Below are positions 23,721 through 36,370 of a stretch of DNA of 64,000 nucleotides, one piece after another. The notes beneath the pieces are model-generated. The model did not search any database, was not told the DNA's origin, and was given only the letters and a program-made list of their open reading frames with translations. Positions within the stretch are counted from its first letter, which is position 1. The number at the start of each line of letters is the position of its first letter. The stretch comes from Henricia sp. BOLD:AAB3569 (Eukaryota; Echinodermata; Asteroidea; Spinulosida; Echinasteridae), in assembly GCA_037783545.1 (NCBI GenBank), contig JBBELK010001561.1, forward strand, positions 124,001 to 188,000, read 5' to 3'. Made by a program: the position numbers and the translations under genes.

Positions 23721-25199
23721 TTGCGCACTTGTCCTAAAAAAATGAAAGACTTTCGCCAGGAAATGGCAGAGAAATTTCAGAGTTTAGGAAAAAAAGGGGT
23801 TGGGGCTTCCTGGATGCTCCCGCAACCTGTGGCTGTCTGTACACACCTCTTTGGTGTACTCCTGACTCGTGCGCATGCTCAGTCCTTCGGACTGTCGTTG
23901 ACACGGCCCAGTTTGGGACGGGATTTTGGTCAAAGTGTGGTCCAAACGTCGGCAAATTTGGAGGTCGAAAAATTTTCCGACGAACTTCAAATTTTGCATG
24001 CTCCAAACACTCTATATTGCGCACTTGTCCTGAAAAATTGACAGACTTTCGCCAGGAAATGGAAGAGAAATTTCAGAGTTTAGGAAAAAAAGGGGTTGGG
24101 GCTTCCTGGATGCTCCCGCAACCTGTGGCTGTCTGTACACACCTCTTTGGTGTACTCCTGACTCGTGCGCATGCTCAGTCCTTCGGACTGTCGTTGACAC
24201 GGCCCAGTTTGGGACGGGATTTTGGTCAAAGTGTGGTCCAAACGTCGGCAAATTTGGAGGTCGAAAAATTTTCCGACGAACTTCAAATTTTGCATGCTCC
24301 AAACACTCTATATTGCGCACTTGTCCTGAAAAATTGACAGACTTTCGCCAGGAAATGGCAGAGAAATTTCAGAGTTTAGGAAAAAAAGGGGTTGGGGCTT
24401 CCTGGATGCTCCCGCAACCTGTGGCTGTCTGTACACACCTCTTTGGTGTACTCCTGACTCGTGCGCATGCTCAGTCCTTCGGACTGTCGTTGACACGGCC
24501 CAGTTTGGGACGGGATTTTGGTCAAAGTGTGGTCCAAACGTCGGCAAATTTGGAGGTCGAACATTTTTCCGACGAACTTCAAATTTTGCATGCTCCAAAC
24601 ACTCTATATTGCGCACTTGTCCTAAAAAATTGACAGACTTTCGCCGGGAAATGGCAGAGAAATTTCAGAGTTTAGGAAAAAAAGGGGTTGGGGCTTCCTG
24701 GATGCTCCCGCAACCTGTGGCTGTCTGTACACACCTCTTTGGTGTACTCCTGACTCGTGCGCATGCTCAGTCCTTCGGACTGTCGTTGACACGGCCCAGT
24801 TTGGGACGGGATTTTGGTCAAAGTGTGGTCCAAACGTCGGCAAATTTGGAGGTCGAAAAATTTTCCGACGAACTTCAAATTTTGCATGCTCCAAACACTC
24901 TATATTGCGCATTTGTCCTAAAAAATTGACAGACTTTCGCCAGGAAATGGCAGAGAAATGTCAGAGTTTAGGAAAAAAGGGGTTGGGGCTTCCTGGATGC
25001 TCCCGCAACCTGTGGCTGTCTGTACACACCTCTTTGGTGTACTCCTGACTCGTGCGCATGCTCAGTCCTTCGGACTGTCGTTGACACGGCCCAGTTTGGG
25101 ACGGGATTTTGGTCAAAGTGTGGTCCAAACGTCGGCAAATTTGGAGGTCGAAATATTTTCCGACGAACTTCAAATTTTGCATGCTCCAAACACTCTATA
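23721..25199 (+). repeat. Pentamer higher-order unit 1 (1479 bp)
   Basis: Five unit types in order: (1) AAAAAAATGAAAGAC; (2) CTGAAAAATTG with GGAAGAGAAA; (3) CTGAAAAATTG with GGCAGAG and ending GTCGAACATTTTTCC; (4) CGCCGGGAAAT ending GCATTTGTCC; (5) six-A tract ending CTAAAAAAATG. Private: GAGAAATGTCAG near 24955 and GAAATATTTTCC near 25150. Confidence 0.8.
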
Positions 25200-26678
25200 T
25201 TGCGCACTTGTCCTAAAAAAATGAAAGACTTTCGCCAGGAAATGGCAGAGAAATTTCAGAGTTTAGGAAAAAAAGGGGTTGGGGCTTCCTGGATGCTCCC
25301 GCAACCTGTGGCTGTCTGTACACACCTCTTTGGTGTACTCCTGACTCGTGCGCATGCTCAGTCCTTCGGACTGTCGTTGACACGGCCCAGTTTGGGACGG
25401 GATTTTGGTCAAAGTGTGGTCCAAACGTCGGCAAATTTGGAGGTCGAAAATTTTTCCGACGAACTTCAAATTTTGCATGCTCCAAACACTCTATATTGCG
25501 CACTTGTCCTGAAAAATTGACAGACTTTCGCCAGGAAATGGAAGAGAAATTTCAGAGTTTAGGAAAAAAAGGGGTTGGGGCTTCCTGGATGCTCCCGCAA
25601 CCTGTGGCTGTCTGTACACACCTCTTTGGTGTACTCCTGACTCGTGCGCATGCTCAGTCCTTCGGACTGTCGTTGACACGGCCCAGTTTGGGACGGGATT
25701 TTGGTCAAAGTGTGGTCCAAACGTCGGCAAATTTGGAGGTCGAAACATTTTCCGACGAACTTCAAATTTTGCATGCTCCAAACACTCTATATTGCGCACT
25801 TGTCCTGAAAAATTGACAGACTTTCGCCAGGAAATGGCAGAGAAATTTCAGAGTTTAGGAAAAAAAGGGGTTGGGGCTTCCTGGATGCTCCCGCAACCTG
25901 TGGCTGTCTGTACACACCTCTTTGGTGTACTCCTGACTCGTGCGCATGCTCAGTCCTTCGGACTGTCGTTGACACGGCCCAGTTTGGGACGGGATTTTGG
26001 TCAAAGTGTGGTCCAAACGTCGGCAAATTTGGAGGTCGAACATTTTTCCGACGAACTTCAAATTTTGCATGCTCCAAACACTCTATATTGCGCACTTGTC
26101 CTAAAAAATTGACAGACTTTCGCCGGGAAATGGCAGAGAAATTTCAGAGTTTAGGAAAAAAAGGGGTTGGGGCTTCCTGGATGCTCCCGCAACCTGTGGC
26201 TGTCTGTACACACCTCTTTGGTGTACTCCTGACTCGTGCGCATGCTCAGTCCTTCGGACTGTCGTTGACACGGACCAGTTTGGGACGGGATTTTGGTCAA
26301 AGTGTGGTCCAAACGTCGGCAAATTTGGAGGTCGAAAAATTTTCCGACGAACTTCAAATTTTGCATGCTCCAAACACTCTATATTGCGCATTTGTCCTAA
26401 AAAATTGACAGACTTTCGCCAGGAAATGGCAGAGAAATTTCAGAGTTTAGGAAAAAAGGGGTTGGGGCTTCCTGGATGCTCCCGTAACCTGTGGCTGTCT
26501 GTACACACCTCTTTGGTGTACTCCTGACTCGTGCGCATGCTCAGTCCTTCGGACTGTCGTTGACACGGCCCAGTTTGGGACGGGATTTTGGTCAAAGTGT
26601 GGTCCAAACGTCGGCAAATTTGGAGGTCGAAAAATTTTCCGACGAACTTCAAATTTTGCATGCTCCAAACACTCTATA
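25200..26678 (+). repeat. Pentamer higher-order unit 2 (1479 bp)
   Basis: Same five types in the same order as 23721-25199. Private changes: GAAAATTTTTCC near 25445, GAAACATTTTCC near 25742, CGGACCAGTTT near 26273 and CTCCCGTAACC near 26484. Confidence 0.8.
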
Positions 26679-27565
26679 TTGCGCACTTGTCCTAAAAAAA
26701 TGAAAGACTTTCGCCAGGAAATGGCAGAGAAATTTCAGAGTTTAGGAAAAAAAGGGGTTGGGGCTTCCTGGATGCTCCCGCAACCTGTGGCTGTCTGTAC
26801 ACACCTCTTTGGTGTACTCCTGACTCGTGCGCATGCTCAGTCCTTCGGACTGTCGTTGACACGGCCCAGTTTGGGACGGGATTTTGGTCAAAGTGTGGTC
26901 CAAACGTCGGCAAATTTGGAGGTCGAACATTTTTCCGACGAACTTCAAATTTTGCATGCTCCAAACACTCTATATTGCGCACTTGTCCTAAAAAATTGAC
27001 AGACTTTCGCCGGGAAATGGCAGAGAAATTTCAGAGTTTAGGAAAAAAAGGGGTTGGGGCTTCCTGGATGCTCCCGCAACCTGTGGCTGTCTGTACACAC
27101 CTCTTTGGTGTACTCCTGACTCGTGCGCATGCTCAGTCCTTCGGACTGTCGTTGACACGGCCCAGTTTGGGACGGGATTTTGGTCAAAGTGTGGTCCAAA
27201 CGTCGGCAAATTTGGAGGTCGAAAAATTTTCCGACGAACTTCAAATTTTGCATGCTCCAAACACTCTATATTGCGCATTTGTCCTAAAAAATTGACAGAC
27301 TTTCGCCAGGAAATGGCAGAGAAATTTCAGAGTTTAGGAAAAAAGGGGTTGGGGCTTCCTGGATGCTCCCGCAACCTGTGGCTGTCTGTACACACCTCTT
27401 TGGTGTACTCCTGACTCGTGCGCATGCTCAGTCCTTCGGACTGTCGTTGACACGGCCCAGTTTGGGACGGGATTTTGGTCAAAGTGTGGTCCAAACGTCG
27501 GCAAATTTGGAGGTCGAAAAATTTTCCGACGAACTTCAAATTTTGCATGCTCCAAACACTCTATA
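26679..27565 (+). repeat. Shortened higher-order unit, 3 units (887 bp)
   Basis: The first unit begins as pentamer type 1 (AAAAAAATGAAAGAC) and ends as type 3 (GTCGAACATTTTTCC). Types 4 and 5 follow. Two units are therefore missing relative to the pentamer, and the join lies inside a hybrid unit. Confidence 0.8.
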
Positions 27566-29636
27566 TTGCGCACTTGTCCTAAAAAAATGAAAGACTTTCG
27601 CCAGGAAATGGCAGAGAAATTTCAGAGTTTAGGAAAAAAAGGGGTTGGGGCTTCCTGGATGCTCCCGCAACCTGTGGCTGTCTGTACACACCTCTTTGGT
27701 GTACTCCTGACTCGTGCGCATGCTCAGTCCTTCGGACTGTCGTTGACACGGCCCAGTTTGGGACGGGATTTTGGTCAAAGTGTGGTCCAAACGTCGGCAA
27801 ATTTGGAGGTCGAAAAATTTTTCGACGAACTTCAAATTTCGCATGCTCCAAACACTCTATATTGCGCACTTGTCCTGAAAAATTGACAGACTTTCGCCAG
27901 GAAATGGAAGAGAAATTTCAGAGTTTAGGAAAAAAAGGGGTTGGGGCTTCCTGGATGCTCCCGCAACCTGTGGCTGTCTGTACACACCTCTTTGGTGTAC
28001 TCCTGACTCGTGCGCATGCTCAGTCCTTCGGACTGTCGTTGACACGGCCCAGTTTGGGACGGGATTTTGGTCAAAATGTGGTCCAAACGTCGGCAAATTT
28101 GGAGGTCGAAAAATTTTCCGACGAACTTCAAATTTTGCATGCTCCAAACACTCTATATTGCGCACTTGTCCTGAAAAATTGACAGACTTTCGCCAGAAAA
28201 TGGCAGAGAAATTTCAGAGTTTAGGAAAAAAAGGGGTTGGGGCTTCCTGGATGCTCCCGCAACCTGTGGCTGTCTGTACACACCTCTTTGGTGTACTCCT
28301 GACTCGTGCGCATGCTCAGTCCTTCGGACTGTCGTTGACACGGCCCAGTTTGGGACGGGATTTTGGTCAAAGTGTGGTCCAAACGTCGGCAAATTTGGAG
28401 GTCGAACATTTTTCCGACGAACTTCAAATTTTGCATGCTCCAAACACTATATATTGCGCACTTGTCCTAAAAAATTGACAGACTTTCGCCGGGAAATGGC
28501 AGAGAAATTTCAGAGTTTAGGAAAAAAAGGGGTTGGGGCTTCCTGGATGCTCCCGCAACCTGTGGCTGTCTGTACACACCTCTTTGGTGTACTCCTGACT
28601 CGTGCGCATGCTCAGTCCTTCGGACTGTCGTTGACACGGCCCAGTTTGGGACGGGATTTTGGTCAAAGTGTGGTCCAAACGTCGGCAAATTTGGAGGTCG
28701 AAAAATTTTCCGACGAACTTCAAATTTTGCATGCTCCAAACACTATATATTGCGCACTTGTCCTAAAAAATTGACAGACTTTCGCCGGGAAATGGCAGAG
28801 AAATTTCAGAGTTTAGGAAAAAAAGGGGTTGGGGCTTCCTGGATGCTCCCGCAACCTGTGGCTGTCTGTACACACCTCTTTGGTGTACTCCTGACTCGTG
28901 CGCATGCTCAGTCCTTCGGACTGTCGTTGACACGGCCCAGTTTGGGACGGGATTTTGGTCAAAGTGTGGTCCAAACGTCGGCAAATTTGGAGGTCGAAAA
29001 ATTTTCCGACGAACTTCAAATTTTGCATGCTCCAAACACTCTATATTGCGCATTTGTCCTAAAAAATTGACAGACTTTCGCCAGGAAATGGCAGAGAAAT
29101 TTCAGAGTTTAGGAAAAAAGGGGTTGGGGCTTCCTGGATGCTCCCGCAACCTGTGGCTGTCTGTACACACCTCTTTGGTGTACTCCTGACTCGTGCGCAT
29201 GCTCAGTCCTTCGGACTGTCGTTGACACGGCCCAGTTTGGGACGGGATTTTGGTCAAAGTGTGGTCCAAACGTCGGCAAGTTTGGAGGTCGAAAAATTTT
29301 CCCACGAACTTCAAATTTTGCATGCTCCAAACACTCTGTATTGCGCACTTGTCCTAAAAAAATGACAGACTTTCGCCGGGAAATGGCAGAGAAATTTCAG
29401 AGTTTAGGAAAAAAAGGGGTTGGGGCTTCATGGATGCTCCCGCAACCTGTGGCTGTCTGTACACACCTCTTTGGTGTACTCCTGACTCGTGCGCATGCTC
29501 AGTCCTTCGGACTGTCGTTGACACGGCCCAGTTTGGGACGGGATTTTGGTCAAAGTGTGGTCCAAACGTCGGCAAATTTGGAGGTCGAAAAATTTTCCGA
29601 CGAACTTCAAATTTTGCATGCTCCAAACACTCTATA
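27566..29636 (+). repeat. Expanded higher-order unit, 7 units (2071 bp)
   Basis: Types 1, 2, 3 (with CGCCAGAAAATGG and CACTATATATTG), then two type-4 units in succession (the first also with CACTATATATTG), type 5 with TTTCCCACGAAC, and an additional unit opening AAAAAAATGACAG with GGGGCTTCATGG. The last two match 34.1-34.6 kb. Confidence 0.75.
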
Positions 29637-30523
29637 TTGCGCACTTGTCCTAAAAAAATGAAAGACTTTCGCCAGGAAATGGCAGAGAAATTTCAGAGTT
29701 TAGGAAAAAAAGGGGTTGGGGCTTCGTGGATGCTCCCGCAACCTGTGGCTGTCTGTACACACCTCTTTGGTGTACTCCTGACTCGTGCGCATGCTCAGTC
29801 CTTCGGACTGTCGTTGACACGGCCCAGTTTGGGACGGGATTTTGGTCAAAGTGTGGTCCAAACGTCGGCAAATTTGGAGGACGAACATTTTTCCGACGAA
29901 CTTCAAATTTTGCATGCTCCAAACACTCTATATTGCGCACTTGTCCTAAAAAATTGACAGACTTTCGCCGGGAAATGGCAGAGAAATTTCAGAGTTTAGG
30001 AAAAAAAGGGGTTGGGGCTTCCTGGATGCTCCCGCAACCTGTGGCTGTCTGTACACACCTCTTTGGTGTACTCCTGACTCGTGCGCATGCTCAGTCCTTC
30101 GGACTGTCGTTGACACGGCCCAGTTTGGGACGGGATTTTGGTCAAAGTGTGGTCCAAACGTCGGCAAATTTGGAGGTCGAAAAATTTTCCGACGAACTTC
30201 AAATTTTGCATGCTCCAAACACTCTATATTGCGCATTTGTCCTAAAAAATTGACAGACTTTCGCCAGGAAATGGCAGAGAAATTTCAGAGTTTAGGAAAA
30301 AAGGGGTTGGGGCTTCCTGGATGCTCCCGCAACCTGTGGCTGTCTGTACACACCTCTTTGGTGTACTCCTGACTCGTGCGCATGCTCAGTCCTTCGGACT
30401 GTCGTTGACACGGCCCAGTTTGGGACGGGATTTTGGTCAAAGTGTGGTCCAAACGTCGGCAAATTTGGAGGTCGAAAAATTTTCCGACGAACTTCAAATT
30501 TTGCATGCTCCAAACACTCTATA
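29637..30523 (+). repeat. Shortened higher-order unit, 3 units (887 bp)
   Basis: Type 1/3 hybrid, type 4, type 5, as at 26679-27565. Private: GGCTTCGTGG near 29724 and GGAGGACGAACATT near 29880. Confidence 0.8.
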
Positions 30524-32002
30524 TTGCGCACTTGTCCTAAAAAAATGAAAGACTTTCGCCAGGAAATGGCAGAGAAATTTCAGAGTTTAGGAAAAAAAGG
30601 GGTTGGGGCTTCCTGGATGCTCCCGCAACCTGTGGCTGTCTGTACACACCTCTTTGGTGTACTCCTGACTCGTGCGCATGCTCAGTCCTTCGGACTGTCG
30701 TTGACACGGCCCAGTTTGGGACGGGATTTTGGTCAAAGTGTGGTCCAAACGTCGGCAAATTTGGAGGTCGAAAAATTTTCCGACGAACTTCAAATTTTGC
30801 ATGCTCCAAACACTCTATATTGCGCACTTGTCCTGAAAAATTGACAGACTTTCGCCAGGAAATGGAAGAGAAATTTCAGAGTTTAGGAAAAAAAGGGGTT
30901 GGGGCTTCCTGGATGCTCCCGCAACCTGTGGCTGTCTGTACACACCTCTTTGGTGTACTCCTGACTCGTGCGCATGCTCAGTCCTTCGGACTGTCGTTGA
31001 CACGGCCCAGTTTGGGACGGGATTTTGGTCAAAGTGTGGTCCAAACGTCGGCAAATTTGGAGGTCGAAAAATTTTCCGACGAACTTCAAATTTTGCATGC
31101 TCCAAACACTCTATATTGCGCACTTGTCCTGAAAAATTGACAGACTTTCGCCAGAAAATGGCAGAGAAATTTCAGAGTTTAGGAAAAAAAGGGGTTGGGG
31201 CTTCCTGGATGCTCCCGCAACCTGTGGCTGTCTGTACACACCTCTTTGGTGTACTCCTGACTCGTGCGCATGCTCAGTCCTTCGGACTGTCGTTGACACG
31301 GCCCAGTTTGGGACGGGATTTTGGTCAAAGTGTGGTCCAAACGTCGGCAAATTTGGAGGTCGAACATTTTTCCGACGAACTTCAAATTTTGCATGCTCCA
31401 AACACTATATATTGCGCACTTGTCCTAAAAAATTGACAGACTTTCGCCGGGAAATGGCAGAGAAATTTCAGAGTTTAGGAAAAAAAGGGGTTGGGGCTTC
31501 CTGGATGCTCCCGCAACCTGTGGCTGTCTGTACACACCTCTTTGGTGTACTCCTGACTCGTGCGCATGCTCAGTCCTTCGGACTGTCGTTGACACGGCCC
31601 AGTTTGGGACGGGATTTTGGTCAAAGTGTGGTCCAAACGTCGGCAAATTTGGAGGTCGAAAAATTTTCCGACGAACTTCAAATTTTGCATGCTCCAAACA
31701 CTCTATATTGCGCATTTGTCCTAAAAAATTGACAGACTTTCGCCAGGAAATGGCAGAGAAATTTCAGAGTTTAGGAAAAAAGGGGTTGGGGCTTCCTGGA
31801 TGCTCCCGCAACCTGTGGCTGTCTGTACACACCTCTTTGGTGTACTCCTGACTCGTGCGCATGCTCAGTCCTTCGGACTGTCGTTGACACGGCCCAGTTT
31901 GGGACGGGATTTTGGTCAAAGTGTGGTCCAAACGTCGGCAAATTTGGAGGTCGAAAAATTTTCCGACGAACTTCAAATTTTGCATGCTCCAAACACTCTA
32001 TA
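30524..32002 (+). repeat. Pentamer higher-order unit (1479 bp)
   Basis: Types 1 to 5 in order, with the CGCCAGAAAATGG and CACTATATATTG form of type 3. It recurs at 32879-34357. Together with the preceding trimer it makes an 8-unit superrepeat (29637-32002). Confidence 0.8.
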
Positions 32003-32878
32003 TTGCGCACTTGTCCTAAAAAAATGAAAGACTTTCGCCAGGAAATGGCAGAGAAATTTCAGAGTTTAGGAAAAAAAGGGGTTGGGGCTTCCTGGATGCT
32101 CCCGCAACCTGTGGCTGTATGTACACACCTCTTTGGTGTACTCCTGACTCGTGCGCATGCTCAGTCCTTCGGACTGTCGTTGACACGGCCCAGTTTGGGA
32201 CGGGATTTTGGTCAAAGTGTGGTCCAAACGTCGGCATATTTGGAGGTCGAACATTTTTCCGACGAACTTCAAATTTTGCATGCTCCAAACACTCTATATT
32301 GCGCACTTGTCCTAAAAAATTGACAGACTTTCGCCGGGAAATTTTAGAGTTTAGGAAAAAAAGGGGTTGGGGCTTCCTGGATGCTCCCGCAACCTGTGGC
32401 TGTCTGTACACACCTCTTTGGTGTACTCCTGACTCGTGCGCATGCTCAGTCCTTCGGACTGTCGTTGACACGGCCCAGTTTGGGACGGGATTTTGGTCAA
32501 AGTGTGGTCCAAACGTCGGCAAATTTGGAGGTCGAAAAATTTTCCGACGAACTTCAAATTTTGCATGCTCCAAACACTCTATATTGCGCATTTGTCCTAA
32601 AAAATTGACAGACTTTCGCCAGGAAATGGCAGAGAAATTTCAGAGTTTAGGAAAAAAGGGGTTGGGGCTTCCTGGATGCTCCCGCAACCTGTGGCTGTCT
32701 GTACACACCTCTTTGGTGTACTCCTGACTCGTGCGCATGCTCAGTCCTTCGGACTGTCGTTGACACGGCCCAGTTTGGGACGGGATTTTGGTCAAAGTGT
32801 GGTCCAAACGTCGGCAAATTTGGAGGTCGAAAAATTTTCCGACGAACTTCAAATTTTGCATGCTCCAAACACTCTATA
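32003..32878 (+). repeat. Shortened higher-order unit, 3 units (876 bp)
   Basis: Type 1/3 hybrid, type 4 with an 11 bp deletion near 32340, then type 5. Private: GGCTGTATGTAC near 32118 and GGCATATTTGG near 32234. It starts the second 8-unit superrepeat (32003-34357). Confidence 0.8.
32330..32350 (+). other. 11 bp deletion between short direct repeats
   Basis: The usual GGGAAATGGCAGAGAAATTT is reduced to GGGAAATTTT, losing 11 bases between two GAAAT copies; the next base is a C-to-T change. This is typical of replication slippage. It explains the 876 bp spacing here against 887 bp in the sister copies. Confidence 0.85.
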
Positions 32879-34357
32879 TTGCGCACTTGTCCTAAAAAAA
32901 TGAAAGACTTTCGCCAGGAAATGGCAGAGAAATTTCAGAGTTTAGGAAAAAAAGGGGTTGGGGCTTCCTGGATGCTCCCGCAACCTGTGGCTGTCTGTAC
33001 ACACCTCTTTGGTGTACTCCTGACTCGTGCGCATGCTCAGTCCTTCGGACTGTCGTTGACACGGCCCAGTTTGGGACGGGATTTTGGTCAAAGTGTGGTC
33101 CAAACGTCGGCAAATTTGGAGGTCGAAAAATTTTCCGACGAACTTCAAATTTTGCATGCTCCAAACACTCTATATTGCGCACTTGTCCTGAAAAATTGAC
33201 AGACTTTCGCCAGGAAATGGAAGAGAAATTTCAGAGTTTAGGAAAAAAAGGGGTTGGGGCTTCCTGGATGCTCCCGCAACCTGTGGCTGTCTGTACACAC
33301 CTCTTTGGTGTACTCCTGACTCGTGCGCATGCTCAGTCCTTCGGACTGTCGTTGACACGGCCCAGTTTGGGACGGGATTTTGGTCAAAGTGTGGTCCAAA
33401 CGTCGGCAAATTTGGAGGTCGAAAAATTTTCCGACGAACTTCAAATTTTGCATGCTCCAAACACTCTATATTGCGCACTTGTCCTGAAAAATTGACAGAC
33501 TTTCGCCAGAAAATGGCAGAGAAATTTCAGAGTTTAGGAAAAAAAGGGGTTGGGGCTTCCTGGATGCTCCCGCAACCTGTGGCTGTCTGTACACACCTCT
33601 TTGGTGTACTCCTGACTCGTGCGCATGCTCAGTCCTTCGGACTGTCGTTGACACGGCCCAGTTTGGGACGGGATTTTGGTCAAAGTGTGGTCCAAACGTC
33701 GGCAAATTTGGAGGTCGAACATTTTTCCGACGAACTTCAAATTTTGCATGCTCCAAACACTATATATTGCGCACTTGTCCTAAAAAATTGACAGACTTTC
33801 GCCGGGAAATGGCAGAGAAATTTCAGAGTTTAGGAAAAAAAGGGGTTGGGGCTTCCTGGATGCTCCCGCAACCTGTGGCTGTCTGTACACACCTCTTTGG
33901 TGTACTCCTGACTCGTGCGCATGCTCAGTCCTTCGGACTGTCGTTGACACGGCCCAGTTTGGGACGGGATTTTGGTCAAAGTGTGGTCCAAACGTCGGCA
34001 AATTTGGAGGTCGAAAAATTTTCCGACGAACTTCAAATTTTGCATGCTCCAAACACTCTATATTGCGCATTTGTCCTAAAAAATTGACAGACTTTCGCCA
34101 GGAAATGGCAGAGAAATTTCAGAGTTTAGGAAAAAAGGGGTAGGGGCTTCCTGGATGCTCCCGCAACCTGTGGCTGTCTGTACACACCTCTTTGGTGTAC
34201 TCCTGACTCGTGCGCATGCTCAGTCCTTCGGACTGTCGTTGACACGGCCCAGTTTGGGACGGGATTTTGGTCAAAGTGTGGTCCAAACGTCGGCAAGTTT
34301 GGAGGTCGAAAAATTTTCCCACGAACTTCAAATTTTGCATGCTCCAAACACTCTGTA
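32879..34357 (+). repeat. Pentamer higher-order unit (1479 bp)
   Basis: Types 1 to 5 in order, near-identical to 30524-32002. The type-5 unit now carries GGGGTAGGGGC and TTTCCCACGAAC and leads into the third decamer copy. Confidence 0.8.
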
Positions 34358-36370
34358 TTGCGCACTTGTCCTAAAAAAATGACAGACTTTCGCCGGGAAA
34401 TGGCAGAGAAATTTCAGAGTTTAGGAAAAAAAGGGGTTGGGGCTTCATGGATGCTCCCGCAACCTGTGGCTGTCTGTACACACCTCTTTGGTGTACTCCT
34501 GACTCGTGCGCATGCTCAGTCCTTCGGACTGTCGTTGACACGGCCCAGTTTGGGACGGGATTTTGGTCAAAGTGTGGTCCAAACGTCGGCAAATTTGGAG
34601 GTCGAAAAATTGTCCGACGAACTTCAAATTTTGCATGCTCCAAACACTCTATATTGCGCACTTGTCCTAAAAAATTGACAGACTTTCGCCAGGAAATGGC
34701 AGAGAAATTTCAGAGTTTAGGAAAAAAAGGGGTTGGGGCTTCCTGGATGCTCCCGCAACCTGTGGCTGTCTGTACACACCTCTTTGGTGTACTCCTGACT
34801 CGTGCGCATGCTCTGTCCTTCGGACTGTCGTTGACACGGCCCAGTTTGGGACGGGATTTTGGTCAAAGTGTGGTCCAAACGTCGGCAAATTTGGAGGTCG
34901 AAAAATTTTCCGACGAATTTCAAATTTTGCATGCTCCAAACACTCTATATTGCGCACTTGTCCTAAAAAATTGACAGACTTTCGCCGGGAAATGGCAGAG
35001 AAATTTCAGAGTTTAGGAAAAAAAGGGTTGGGGCTTCCTGGATGCTCCCGCAACCTGTGGCTGTCTGCACACACCTCTTTGGTGTACTCCTGACTCGTGC
35101 GCATGCTCAGTCCTTCGGACTGTCGTTGACACGGCCCAGTTTGGGACGGGATTTTGGTCAAAGTGTGGTCCAAACATCGGCAAATTTGGAGGTCGAAAAA
35201 TTTTCCAACGAACTTCAAATTTTGCATGCTCCAAACATTCTATATTGCGCACTTGTCCTAAAAAATTGACAGACTTTCGCCGGGAAATGGCAGAGAAATT
35301 TCAGAGTTTAGGAAAAAAAGGGGTTGGGGCTTCCTGGATGCTCCCGCAACCTGTGGCTGTCTGTACACACCTCTTTGGTGTACTCCTGACTCGTGCGCAT
35401 GCTCTGTCCTTCGGACTGTCGTTGACACGGCCCAGTTTGGGACGGGATTTTGGTCAAAGTGTGGTCCAAACGTCGGCAAATTTGGAGGTTGAAAAATTTT
35501 CCGACGAATTTCAAATTTTGCATGCTCCAAACACTCTATATTGCGCACTTGTCCTAAAAAATTGACAGACTTTCGCCGGGAAATGGCAGAGAATTTTCAG
35601 AGTTTAAGAAAAAAAGGGTTGGGGCTTCCTGGATGCTCCCGCAACCTGTGGCTGTCTGTACACACCTCTTTGGTGTACTCCTGACTCGTGCGCATGCTCA
35701 GTCCTTCGGACTGTCGTTGACACGGCCCAGTTTGGGACGGGATTTTGGTCAAAGTGTGGTCCAAACATCGGCAAATTTGGAGGTCGAAAAATTTTCCGAC
35801 GAACTTCAAATTTTGCATGCTCCAAACATTCTATATTGCGCACTTGTCCTAAAAAATGGACAGACTTTCGCCGGGAAATGGCAGAGAAATTTCAGAGTTT
35901 AGGAAAAAAAGGGGTTGGGGCTTCCTGGATGCTCCCGCAACCTGTGGCTGTCTGTACACACCTCTTTGGTGTACTCCTGACTCGTGCGCATGCTCAGTCC
36001 TTCGGACTGTCGTTGACACGGCCCAGTTTGGGACTGGATTTTTGTCAAAGTGTGGTCCAAACGTCGGCAAATTTGGAGGTCGAAAAATTTTTCCGACCAA
36101 CTTCAAATTTTGCATGCTCCAAACACTCTATATTGCGCACTTGTCCTAAAAAATTGACAGACTTTCGCCGGGAAATGCTAGAGAAATTTCAGAGTTTAGG
36201 AAAAAAAGGGGTTGGGGCTTCCTGGATGCTCCCGCAACCTGTGGCTGTCTGTACACACCTCTTTCGTGTACTCCTGACTCGTGCGCATGCTCAGTCCTTC
36301 GGACTGTCGTTGACACGGCCCAGTTTGGGACGGGATTTTGGTCAAAGTGTGGTCCAAACGTCGGCAAATT
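33843..36370 (+). repeat. Decamer-spaced block, third copy
   Basis: Matches 17880-20407 at an offset of about 15963 bp (54 units), with the 591 bp dimer again twice (about 34.66-35.85 kb). A one-base T insertion near 36090 (AAAAATTTTTCC) and CCTAAAAAATGGAC at about 35857 are private. After about 36370 the units resemble 7.98-8.36 kb instead (GGTTGAAAA, GGAACAAAAGG). Confidence 0.75.
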
